Shown here piece by piece: positions 1 to 8,883 of a stretch of 64,000 bases of DNA; position 1 is the stretch's first letter, and the number at the start of each line of letters is the position of its first letter. A program made the position numbers and the translations under genes. This DNA comes from Schistocerca nitens (Eukaryota; Arthropoda; Insecta; Orthoptera; Acrididae), in contig NC_064619.1 in assembly GCF_023898315.1 (NCBI RefSeq), positions 507,318,594-507,382,593 of the forward strand. The letters are read 5' to 3'. The notes beneath the pieces were generated by a model. The model made no database searches and had not been told where the DNA came from. It worked only from the letters and a program-made list of their open reading frames with translations.

Positions 1-442
1 ATTCGTCCCTCCATTCACGCCTGTCGCGACACCACTGGAGGCGGGCTGCACGATGTTGGGGCGTGAGCGGAAGACGGCCTAACGGTGTGCGGGACCGTAG
101 CCCAGCTTCATGGAGACGGTTGCGAATGGTCCTCGCCGATACCCCAGGAGCAACAGTGTCCCTAATTTGCTGGGAAGTGGCGGTGCGGTCCCCTACGGCA
201 CTGCGTAGGATCCTACGGTCTTGGCGTGCATCCGTGCGTCGCTGCGGTCCGGTCCCAGGTCGACGGGCACGTGCACCTTCCGCCGACCACTGGCGACAAC
301 ATCGATGTACTGTGGAGACCTCACGCCCCACGTGTTGAGCAATTCGGCGGTACGTCCACCCGGCCTCCCGCATGCCCACTATACGCCCTCGCTCAAAGTC
401 CGTCAACTGCACATACGGTTCACGTCCACGCTGTCGCGGCAT
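1..442 (-). CDS. Tc1-like transposase, N-terminal 147 codons (partial)
   Basis: Reverse-strand reading frame starting at the ATG at 442 and running off the left edge without a stop or indel. It encodes the N-terminal paired-type helix-turn-helix (LTDFERGRIVGMREAG), the basic linker, and the second helix-turn-helix of a Tc1 transposase. These domains bind the element's terminal repeats; cleavage is done by the DDE domain, which is not in view. The start is the same Met used by copies A and B. The length from ATG to the edge equals that of copy A, so there is no net frameshift. Whether the whole gene is intact cannot be seen. Confidence 0.85.
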   Translation of the reverse strand, partial: MPRQRGREPYVQLTDFERGRIVGMREAGWTYRRIAQHVGREVSTVHRCCRQWSAEGARARRPGTGPQRRTDARQDRRILRSAVGDRTATSQQIRDTVAPGVSARTIRNRLHEAGLRSRTPLGRLPLTPQHRAARLQWCRDRREWRDE

Positions 443-686
443 GCTACCAGTGTTAAAGACTGCGATGGAGCTCCGTATGCCACGGCAAACTGGCTGACAC
501 TGACGGCGGCGGTGCACAAATGCTGCGCAGCTAGCGCCATTCGACGGCCAACACCGCGGTTCCTGGTGTGTCCGCTGTGCCGTGCGTGTGATCATTGCTT
601 GTACAGCCCTCTCGCAGTGTCCGGAGCAAGTATGGTGGGTCTGACACACCGGTGTCAATGTGTTCTTTTTTCCATTTCCAGGAGTG
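1..686 (-). mobile_element. Tc1-like DNA transposon, copy D, cut by the window edge
   Basis: The 5' half of a Tc1-like element in reverse orientation. Its terminal inverted repeat (TIR) ends at 686 and is followed by a TA at 687-688, as expected for TA target duplication. The sequence is nearly identical to three other copies in the window (8884-10305, 11863-13284, 30856-32272). The 3' half lies outside the window. Confidence 0.93.
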
Positions 687-780
687 TATTTTAAATGAAT
701 GAAACTAGAGGATATACTAATGAACAACAGTTAATGACAGTCGTACATATAGGTTGGAATGTTTTTCGCATCTACGTTGC

Positions 781-1002
781 TGTAAAGGATGCCGGCCGCG
801 GTGGTATCGCGGTTCTAGGCGCTCAGTCCGGACCGCGCGTCTGCTACGGTCGCAGGTTCGAATCCTGCCTCGGGCATGGATGTGTGTGTGATGTCCTTAG
901 GTTAGTTAGGTTTCAGTAGTTCTACGTTCTAGGGGACTGATGACCACAGATGTTAAGTCCCATAGTGCTGAGAGCCATTTGAACCATTTTTGTAAAGGAT
1001 GC
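781..1002 (+). mobile_element. tRNA-derived SINE, family 1, with perfect target duplication
   Basis: SINE body 793-990: tRNA-like head with B box (gcaggttcgaatcctgcc), then the family core ending in a stretch like gagccatttgaaccatttt. A perfect 12-bp target duplication, tgtaaaggatgc, flanks it at 781-792 and 991-1002. The copy was therefore inserted by LINE-type target-primed reverse transcription. Confidence 0.93.
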
Positions 1003-1095
1003 AGAAAAGGATTTGACAGCGCAGTGGTTGCAAATTAAGGAAAGCGTTACAGTAACTAAATGTGAACAGGACCATGGCCAATATGTTTAGGCACA

Positions 1096-1398
1096 ACGGA
1101 ATTAAAGACACTAGCTGCCAGTGTGCGCTGATTTATATCACTGGGGCAAGTTGCAAACTTTTGCTGGACCGTGATTCGCGCTCATTAGGCAGATGCAGTG
1201 ACCGCTACGCCATGCGGCCACGGTAGGTACAACCACAGTGGCTGCAGTAATACGTCTACAGTCACACCCAAATTCTCGGCTTAGACCACGCACTAACAAT
1301 GTAGGGTCCCTGCTCATTACCCTCATTAGTCGCGGCATTCCACCGATTCCCATAAGAGTTCGAGGCTGAGGTGCATCTGCACTGAAGGGATGATCGGC
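1096..1398 (-). repeat. tRNA-containing repeat, same family as 20424-20763
   Basis: Reads, reverse-complemented, as the same order of blocks as the repeat at 20424-20763: 'cttcagtgcag' end, tRNA-like middle (gcatggcgtagcggtcactg), then a cttgcccc...atataaatca end. It looks like a SINE with a tRNA-like promoter region. Only one inverted end segment (about 1090-1135) is clear in this copy. Older and more diverged than the family 1 SINEs. Confidence 0.55.
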
Positions 1399-1411
1399 TG
1401 TCATCGCCTTA

Positions 1412-1800
1412 ATTATATATGTGGAACCATGTTCTTTCTAAGAAGTTTTGGTGTCCACATATATAACTATGGAAACGACCTCCACACGAATCTTTACTTC
1501 CCGTTGTTCGGTGGTATCGTCGTGTGTGTATTCGTTAGCCAGCCGACAGTAGAAGTAAGTCTGTATCTAGGGCAAGACCATCATCAGAATGCAGTTAGTC
1601 ACCCTGAAGAGAACAGCAGCAAAGTCAGTCGAAACGTAGATATTTTCGTTGTTCCTAGTACTTCAAATGACGCTGCCGAATATCCAAAATTATTTTATTA
1701 AAATATTCGATGCCAGGAAATACAGAAGAAAAGCAAGTATCCATTCCTACATCCTAGAACATCCATTTTTTGTCCTTGAACGGGTACTAAAATTGCTGCA
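1412..1800. other. No gene seen; one degenerate hammerhead-like motif
   Basis: No ORF here resembles a protein family I know. At 1605-1640 (+) lies ctgaaga...cgaaacgta, a weak hammerhead-type core with poor flanking helices (see findings). Confidence 0.4.
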
Positions 1801-2220
1801 GAGAGACACGCTATCGCCCTTGGGGGGCTGCAACTGCCGTACACAGCCGTCACAGCTGGGACGGCAGGCCTCCAGTGTGGCTGGCAGGCAGGCAGCGGCT
1901 GCGGTGTGAGCGATGGGCCGCCCTTAGTGCGGCTTCCGCGCTGATAGCGGTGAGACGTATGGCGGGCCGTAACCCTCCCCTCAGCCGCCACTCTGTTTTC
2001 CCACCGCTGGGGACGTCGTCCGGCAGGGGTGCGGCCGCCACCACCGTCTAAGATTCACTCCGTCCGAGCGGCTGTTACCGGTGCGTTTCCGTATTGCGAC
2101 CGCCGTTTTGCCTTCAAAAAAGCATATTATTAACGATACATACGCTGATGAGCAAGAACGTTATGAGCGCTACCCACGACGAGACAACGCTGCCTGGCGG
2201 CGTTGGGGTTGAGTGACGCG
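1800..2220. other. GC-richer unique block, no gene recognised
   Basis: Local GC and CpG content is clearly above the surrounding AT-rich sequence (for example 1905-2060). Short ORFs exist on both strands but resemble nothing I can name. It could be unique regulatory DNA or an old repeat. Confidence 0.3.
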
Positions 2221-2235
2221 GTAAGCAAAGTACAG

Positions 2236-2437
2236 AGTGGCACAGAGAAATGGTTCAAATGGCTGTAAGCACTATGGGACTTAACATCTGAGGTCATCAG
2301 TCCCATGGACTTAGAACTACTTAAACCTAACTAACCTAAGAATATCACACACATCCATGCCCGAGTCAGAATTCGAACCGGACTGAAGCGCCTAGAACCG
2401 CTCGGCCACTGCGGCCGGAAGTGGCACAGAGAAATGG
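2236..2437 (-). mobile_element. tRNA-derived SINE, family 1, head partly deleted
   Basis: Reverse-strand SINE between direct repeats agtggcacagagaaatgg at 2236-2253 and 2420-2437. These overlap the SINE tail by a few bases, giving a 15-18 bp target duplication. About 25 bp of the tRNA head between the B box and the conserved gactgaagcgcc is missing compared with other copies. Confidence 0.92.
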
Positions 2438-2656
2438 GAGCATTTGATGCTGATGTTGGCAACCCTGTAGAGGTTGAGAATTGTGATGGGGGAGGGGGGA
2501 GGGGGGAGAGGAAGGGAGGAGAACTCCAAACTGTCGAGTAACAACAGACATTTTCTTAGAATCTTGTCCAGCCTATGTAACATCTTGGTGACGATTGAGC
2601 AACTGTGATAATGATCTTGAAGGAAACGTCAGCCCCAGTTGCATATTTCTTTATGT

Positions 2657-2869
2657 TTTAAGCCACAGCCGGCCAGAGTGGCCGAGCGGTTCTAGGCGCT
2701 ACAGTGTGGAACAGCGCGACCGCTACGATTGCAGGTTCGAATCCTGCCTTGGGCATGGATGTGTGTGATGTCCTTAGGTTGGTTAGGTTTAAGTAGTTCT
2801 ACGTTCTAGGGGACTGATGACCTCAGCAGTTAAGTCCCATAGCGCTCGGAGCCATTTTTTTAAGCCACA
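2657..2869 (+). mobile_element. tRNA-derived SINE, family 1
   Basis: Body 2668-2858. The A-box region (gtggccgagcggttctaggc) and B box (aggttcgaatcctgcc) are clear. An 11-bp target duplication, tttaagccaca, lies at 2657-2667 and 2859-2869. Confidence 0.93.
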
Positions 2870-3202
2870 ACAGATGTCGGTCAACAGACCACAGCGAAAT
2901 TAGTCAGATGCTGAAGAATGTAGCAATAAGTATAACCAACACAGATCAAATACGTAAATATCCAAAACGACTCGTTCACACTTCACAAAGGCAATAAGTT
3001 AAAAATAAAATGCAGTGTGATCTTGTCTACAATGTACATATCTACTGTGCGCGCGGGCTCTTCCTCCCGTGGTGGCACATTGGAGTGTGAATGTATAGTG
3101 CGAGAGGACTCACTGTCGTCCCCTTGTTTCCACTCACAATAACTGGACGGAACAAGTTGTCTGGTATAAGTGTTTATTACATTAAACTTTACAACTTGCA
3201 CA
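2870..3202. other. No feature recognised
   Basis: Unique-looking AT-rich sequence between a SINE and the palindrome; short ORFs are not credible genes. Confidence 0.4.
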
Positions 3203-4370
3203 GGCCCAAAAATTTGATTTTTACAAGTCTTCTTGACTGATACCTTCCCCCCATAAATGACTTAATTTTGTTTCGATGTTCAACACAGTTATTATGCAGC
3301 ATTAAATGTAGTAAACCATTGCACGAAATTTTGAAGAGTTTGCAGAGGTAGAAGTCCATAGCGTATACTTTCCGTATGGTCGATTTTAGTTGCCACAATG
3401 TTGAGAATGAAATGTGGACAAGATACCTAAATTTCATATAAAATTTACTGTATAACAATATCTCACTTAATTTAAGTACCACATAGGTGTCGTATGTAAC
3501 ATTGAGAAATATTCGCGACTGTAATAAAAGTTTTATTTACAACGAACGCGTTTGGCTTTATTTTAAAGCACTTCAATCAATGAAAGGTATGGCACATACA
3601 CAATGGTACTCATGTTCTCTTTCTTATTTTTGTTCCACAGTCGTATTTTTACCAATGGTACTGAAATATATTCCTCTTCTGCAACTGTAATAAGCGACTT
3701 ATTTAGACCAGACGCGTTTCTCTCTTTTGAAGCATCTTCAGTGGACAGTATTTTGTCTCCTCCATTGCCAAGTCACCTTTCGTAGTTTTGTGCTGCAGTA
3801 ACATAATATTCAACGTTTGTGTTGGCTGATCAGTGTTTTAGCAAATAAATGATGTTCGTGTGTGGCACACACAAAAATTATATTTGACATAGCTCAGAGC
3901 ACTTCACTGATAGACGGTATATTCAAGTCCTAATGTTTTTGTAAATCCACAGTTTTGTTTAATGTATTTTGTCTACTTCCTTTTGATTGATTGAAGTGCT
4001 TTAAAATAAAGCCAAACATGCTCAGTGTATATAAAACTTTTGTTACAGTCATGGAAGACGGAATATTTCTCAATGTTACATACGACACCTTTGTAGTACT
4101 TAAATGAGATATTGTTATACAGTAAATTTTATATGAAATTTAGGTGTCTTGTCCACATTTCATTCTCAACATTGTGGCAAATAAAATCGACCATAGGGAA
4201 AGTATACTCTATGGACTTTTACCTCTGCAAACTCTTCAAAATTTCGTGCAATGGTTTACTATATTTAATGCTGCATAATAACTGCGTTGAACATCGAAAC
4301 AAAATTAAGTCAAACATGGGGGGAAGGTGTCAGTCAAGAAGATGTGTAAAAATCAAATTTTTGGGCCAAA
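3203..4370. repeat. Large inverted repeat (about 380-bp arms, about 400-bp spacer)
   Basis: The arm at about 3203-3583 is repeated in inverted orientation at about 3985-4370. The arms translate to near-identical frames on opposite strands (for example FYMKFR..LVHISFSTLWQ), which shows the match directly. Outer ends read ggcccaaaaatttg and its complement. No clear target duplication was found. It could be a foldback or long-TIR DNA element, or an inverted duplication of a retroelement piece. The spacer carries a hammerhead-like motif at 3701-3748 (-), and each arm a related degenerate one. Confidence 0.85.
3701..3748 (-). ncRNA. Hammerhead-ribozyme-like motif (type I, minimal stem III)
   Basis: Reverse strand, reading from 3748: guCCA, CTGAAGA (fits the hammerhead core CUGANGA), a weak stem II with an AAAA-containing loop, GAAAC, then GCGTC followed by TGGtc. 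CCA and TGG pair as stem I, with one further pair after a mismatch. ACGCGT is the self-complementary minimal stem III typical of hammerheads in Penelope-like elements. The predicted cleavage follows C at 3711. Stem II is imperfect, so activity is doubtful. Confidence 0.5.
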
Positions 4371-4700
4371 TAGTTTTTGTGGAATCGAATGATAAGGGTG
4401 TCAAAGCAGTCGGAACACGATGTGTCTGCACAGGCGAGCATTGCAGTGACAAAATCGCGCACGGCGCGGAGCACGTCTTTGTAGCAGCGAAAGGGTTAAT
4501 GCGGCCGTGGTGGCTTTACTTCATAAACTGCGCGCTTCCCCCTAAACGTAAGCTTGCGAACTATGCTATACTATAGTGCTGCTTCTATTGGCGCGTGTGT
4601 CTTGTGCAACTGGCAACACAGCAATCTCCCGCGTCTGGGCGGGCATGCGCGAGCCGCCAAGATAAAAGAGTTGAACTGTAACTGCCCAGGCGAACCATAG
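4371..4700. other. No feature recognised
   Basis: Sequence between the palindrome and the Tc1 relic. Its left end may include the missing 5' end of that relic, but no TIR is visible. Confidence 0.35.
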
Positions 4701-5621
4701 AGCTGGCAACAGTGCCTCCTCAACGATTGTTCAGCGAGCGTTGAAGCGTTTGGGTCTCTGCAGACGGCGTTTTGTTCATCCTCCAATGCTGACTGCTGTG
4801 CATCGCGGACTATAGCTACAATTTGCACGCCAATACCACAATTGGACGTCCATTGAGTAGGGCCAGGTGGCCTTTTCAGATGAAACACGTTTTGTGCTCC
4901 TTTGGACAGATTGCCGTTGGCATGTACCAAGTGAACTATCTGAGAGCAAACACCTTGCAACAATCATCGCAAGGTTTCAGACCATAGGGCTTTCGCTGGG
5001 GATTCTGTCATTCTGAAAGGCACAAGGGATCAACATGAGGTCCGTGTCCCCCTCTATGTACAGTTTGTTTTTTCTCGGCACAATGGCATTTACAAGTAGG
5101 GCACTGCAATGTATCTCACAGCTCGCAGTGCACCAGGATGAATTTACCGCACTCCTCAGGCCACCAAACTTCCCGATTTAAACCCAATCATGGGCCACCT
5201 CAGTCGGGCTGTTCGCAGCATACATCCTCAACCGAGAAACATGGCGCAGTTGGTGACGGCATTGCGGTCAGAGTGGCTCCACATTTCTACTGGTACATTC
5301 CAGAACGTTATTTACTATTTCCTGGAAGTCTTACCGCAGTCCGCAATGAAAAAGATGGTCATTCAGTCTTTCGGCAGGTTCAAAAAAATGGTTCAAATGG
5401 CACTGAGCACTACGGGACTTGACTTCTAAGGTCATCAGTCCCCTAGAACTTAGAACTAGTTAAACCTAACTAACCTAAGGACATCACACACATCCATGCC
5501 CGAGGCAGGATTTGAACCTGTGACCGTAGCGGTCGCGCGGTTCCAAACTGTAGCGGCTAGAACCGCTCGGCCACACCAGCCGGCTTTCGGCAGGTGGTTA
5601 CATTAATGTGACAGGACAGTG
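4700..5621 (+). pseudogene. Decayed Tc1-like transposase, split by a SINE
   Basis: Forward-strand relic of a Tc1-type DDE transposase. Readable pieces in order: the second helix-turn-helix (STIVQRALKRLGLCRRR) near 4720; an in-frame stop; QYHNWTSIE; another stop; the first catalytic motif VAFSDETRF near 4875; then a frame change to PNF and HLSRAVRSIHPQPRN near 5190. The third catalytic region is decayed. The 3' end resembles a TIR (gacaggacagtgta) ending at 5621, followed by TA. The first helix-turn-helix and 5' TIR are not seen. A SINE interrupts it at 5380-5583. The same family gives the internally deleted copy at 22765-23212. It is clearly non-functional. Confidence 0.82.
5368..5595 (-). 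mobile_element. tRNA-derived SINE, family 1, nested in the Tc1 relic
   Basis: Body about 5380-5583, reverse strand. It is flanked by the perfect 12-bp duplication ctttcggcaggt (5368-5379 and 5584-5595). Removing the SINE and one duplicate restores continuous Tc1-like 3' sequence, so the SINE is younger than the DNA transposon. Confidence 0.93.
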
Positions 5622-5649
5622 TAATACGAAAGGAGAAAGCACTGGGTTC

Positions 5650-5728
5650 AAAATGGTTCAAATGGCTCTGAGAACTATGGGACTTAACTTCTGAGGTCCT
5701 CAGTCCCCTAGAACTTAATCTAAAGACA
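5650..5728 (-). mobile_element. Truncated SINE, family 1 (core/tail only)
   Basis: Contains only the 3' part of the family (aaatggttcaaatggctctg and cagtcccctagaactta). The tRNA head is absent, as in a 5'-truncated retrotransposition product. Confidence 0.82.
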
Positions 5729-5729
5729 T

Positions 5730-7005
5730 GGCCCACCAATATTAAAATATTCACTAATGAGCCTCACACCTTCAGAATAACTGCATGAAGCTCTCCTTTA
5801 ATAAATGAACCTAACATATCTTTGCCTTTGTTCCACTAACAGGGGGCATCAGAAGAATCTGAAAAAGATCCCAGCAGAGCGGTAGACTAGTAGCTTGTCT
5901 AAGAAGAAATTGAAGAACATGACGCAGCATAACTACCGAGAAGATTTTACCTGCAATTTACAGATCGTTGCTAAATGCCAACACAACGAAAACAAGACGG
6001 CGCTGTAGTGAGAAAATGAAATAGCTTAAAATCACGCAGCTGAGATTTCGTCTGTGGGGATGCGAATCTCTTTCTGCCCTCGGCATCTGGACAGAAATTT
6101 TGTAGCTACCAGTGGGCACCATAACTAAGGTGAGACGAACAAACATCATGCGTGACCTTTAAACTTTCTTCCTATCTCCGAAAACGAAAAATTAATCAGG
6201 GATGTAACTTCCCTCCTCCAGCTGTATAAAACTTCAGAAAGATTCCAGGACAGCTACAGACTGGCGAGTGGTGTTTAAATTTAATCGTCATTATTTTGGA
6301 ACACATGTACAAGAATTCTGAGTCCACCATTGCCCTCCCTTAACACCACACCTGCCCCGCGGCGGTAGTTTCTGCTCATTTCACATGTGAATATAATAAT
6401 GACACGGTGTATCCACGCTAAACAACGGTTTTAACAAGGCAAATATTAGGTTTTTATTCTGTTTTAGCGTCGCCGTCGGTAGGGAATGCTCTGTTTGCCG
6501 GCAGCAGTGTACACAAGAGAATTCAGTCATATGTCAGACCCGAGGCCAACAGGTCTATTTACTCTAACGTCATCAATTGAGCGATAAATATTAGCGCTCT
6601 CGTTAATCGGTTCACTTGGCTCAAAATTAACGAAAGCTACAATCCCGTGTTAGTTCACTGTTTCACGTTTTCCATGCTGTCAATAATGATGGTTAAATGA
6701 CGCTTTGTTCATATTGCAGGATAGCAGTTACAGCAAAACACACTTCTATTCAGCAAATGTTAATAATTTTTCTTTATTTCTTGATACAAATTAAAAATTT
6801 AAGTGATTGTTAAGCATGCGTCTACTAAAAATGCTATAGGGACTACAGAGAAATCTAGTGTGTCTTGTCATTTCGAAACGGGAAAATAATTGCCATTAAG
6901 GAATTTCCTTGCAAACGTCTTTAGAATTCCATAAATTATCGTTCCTAGGACAAAATTGGTGTAATTTTTTGGCACTAATAATTTCTATGTGCATATTTTT
7001 CTGTG
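5730..7005. other. No gene recognised
   Basis: Mostly unique-looking sequence. The block around 6540-6680 has several TAAT-core and palindromic words and could be a regulatory element, but nothing decisive is visible. Confidence 0.35.
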
Positions 7006-7009
7006 TGTC

Positions 7010-7480
7010 AACATTATCATCATCATCATCATCATCATCATTATCATCATCATCACCACCACCACCCCCATCATCATCATCATTAACAGCAGCAAATTCG
7101 ATTACTTGATGATACAGCATCTCTGAATCGGCGTGCTACATAGTATCCCCACGGGTTCTTCCATTTATGCCGATTTTGACCTTCCCGTTTCCAATCCAAC
7201 ACTGCTGGCTGTGTTAAGCTTCTGTCCCATCTGTCTGTTGGTGTTCATCTTAGTCAATTTTTTGGTAAATTGGGCTTCAATCTGTTACCTGTTTTGACCA
7301 CCTGCCATCTTCTCTTCGAATGACACGATCAGCCCATTACCATTTCAAAGCATTCACTCTTTCCATTACCTCATTGATCTTTTCTGTCCGTCTGATAACA
7401 GCTGCTTTCTCTCTGTCTTTCTTTGCGTAGCCCAACATTATCTTTCCAGTCCTCTTTCAGCTTACTATTAGTTTTCTAAC
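7010..7480 (-). mobile_element. RTE-like LINE, 3' end with GAT-repeat tail
   Basis: On the reverse strand, 7470 to about 7135 translates across frames as the C-terminal end of a non-LTR reverse transcriptase ORF: MLGYAKKDRERKAAVIRRT, then VMERVNALKW.WADRV, then EDGRWSKQVTD. This resembles the MLG(I/Y)-x-R/K-x-DR ... LKW.WAGHV pattern of RTE-type elements. Immediately downstream comes a simple GAT/ATC tail, as RTE elements usually carry at the 3' end. Stops show that it is dead. The clade is from family knowledge and should be checked by alignment. Confidence 0.68.
7013..7084. repeat. (ATC)n microsatellite
   Basis: Imperfect ATC repeat on the plus strand, with CAC and CCC interruptions near the right end. 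It is best read as the 3' tail of the adjacent LINE. Confidence 0.95.
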
Positions 7481-7778
7481 AATGAATTCATTTAATGTCC
7501 ATGGCTCACAGTCATGTTATTGCTAGCAGTTTCGATTGGTCAAAAAATGTTTTCATCGGCTCAGCCGACATCTTAGACTTCAAACTGAATACGTTGAAAT
7601 ATTTCTGGTTTCCGGTCTTCCTTGATATTTACAAGCTATATCCATTGCTTTTTTATTTTCATAAGCAAAGCAAAATAATTATGTTCCCCTTCTGTGTGAT
7701 AAGACATTAATGGAGTATGCCACACATAACGTATACAGTAGAAGGAAGTAAAATACCTGTTAACAATCAGCGAACTGT
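7480..7778. other. No feature recognised
   Basis: AT-rich; the 71-residue ORF at 7495-7710 has no recognisable motif. Confidence 0.35.
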
Positions 7779-7981
7779 AACATCACATCAAATGGTTCAA
7801 ATGGCTCTGAGCACTACGGGACTTAACATCTATGGTCATCAGTCCCCTAGAACTTAGAACTACTTAAACCTAACTAACCTAACTAACCTAAGGACATCAC
7901 ACAACACCCAGTCATCACGAGGCAGAGAAAATCCCTGACCCCGCCGGGAATCAAACCCGGGAACCCGGGAAACATCACATC
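7779..7981 (-). mobile_element. SINE family 2 (tRNA-Gly-like head, shared core), 5'-truncated
   Basis: Body 7790-7970. It shares the family 1 core but ends in a different tRNA-like head (on the minus strand cccgggtttgattcccggcg). It is truncated within that head. An 11-bp target duplication, aacatcacatc, lies at 7779-7789 and 7971-7981. The core also holds a small duplication (ctaacctaactaacctaa). Confidence 0.9.
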
Positions 7982-8515
7982 TTTGTCAGCATTTTCTTCC
8001 TGTTGTCATCAAGTGAACAACAGCAGCAGTATGTAACTGGTGTTAAGGGTATGTGAGTTTCCGTGTAAAATGTCACTCAAAATCCGATAACTGGGATGAA
8101 TTATACTTTCTCAATGCCTAATTTACAAGGAACGTCGTTATGACAATCAGTAATATAACATTTTATGAATAAAATAGTTAAAAAGTTTGCGTTACGATAT
8201 CCTGGACAGGGTCGACATGAAATGTATGTGTCGTTTGTTTCTGTTTGTAGCAAAATGACAGCAATCTGAGTTTACTCTCGATATCATCAACAGCAAGCTA
8301 GCCGCACGAGTACAAGGGTCGTTATGAATCAATGAAACAAGTGACCAAAATATCTGAGCATAAACTGAATGATCAGATGATTTGAGCAATGTATTGCAAA
8401 CACAGTGAGAAAAAAGTCAGAAATGCAGATAAACTGGCTGTATTTGTTTTTAGAGATTCGCCTAGCCAGGAATACTTGTAGGAAAGTAGTTTGTTTCTGA
8501 AATTCAAATCATATC
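7982..8515. other. No feature recognised
   Basis: Unique-looking AT-rich sequence; no credible ORF or repeat identified. Confidence 0.35.
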
Positions 8516-8717
8516 AGCCGCGCGGAGTAGCGGTCCGGTCTCAGGCGTATTGTCACGGTTGGCGCGGCTCCTCCCCCTCGAAGGTTCGAGTCCTCCCTTA
8601 GGCATGGGTGTGTGTGTTGTCCTTAGCGTAACTTAGTTTAAGTTAGATTAAGTAGTGTGTAAGCTTAGGAACCGATGACCTCAGCAGTTTGGTCCCATAA
8701 GACCTTACCACAAATTT
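8516..8717 (+). mobile_element. SINE family 3
   Basis: Starts gccgcgcggagtagcggtc, with B box aggttcgagtcctccc, then a core homologous to families 1 and 2 (ttaagtagtgtgtaagctta, gatgacctcagcagtttggt). It has no clear target duplication. Other copies are at 32634 and 60331. Confidence 0.85.
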
Positions 8718-8883
8718 CTAGTTTCCTAATCAAATCTGTGTTTAAGAAGTCACTTATTTACTTTAAGATCACGATACAAACCACGTTAAAATGACAGACT
8801 AAGTTTCCCATGGAATGAACATAAAGCCTCGTAAATTAGCTCAGAAATTATTTCAACACAACGAGCTCAATGTCATTGACATA

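Noticed and set aside
900-970. CTGATGA in the SINE core as a possible hammerhead
   Set aside because: The SINE core has gggactgatgacc but no following stem II and GAAA. It is better explained by a GGGACT/AGTCCC hairpin.
7013-7084. Serine/aspartate-rich ORFs over the ATC repeat
   Set aside because: Translation of a trinucleotide repeat that forms the tail of an RTE-like LINE.
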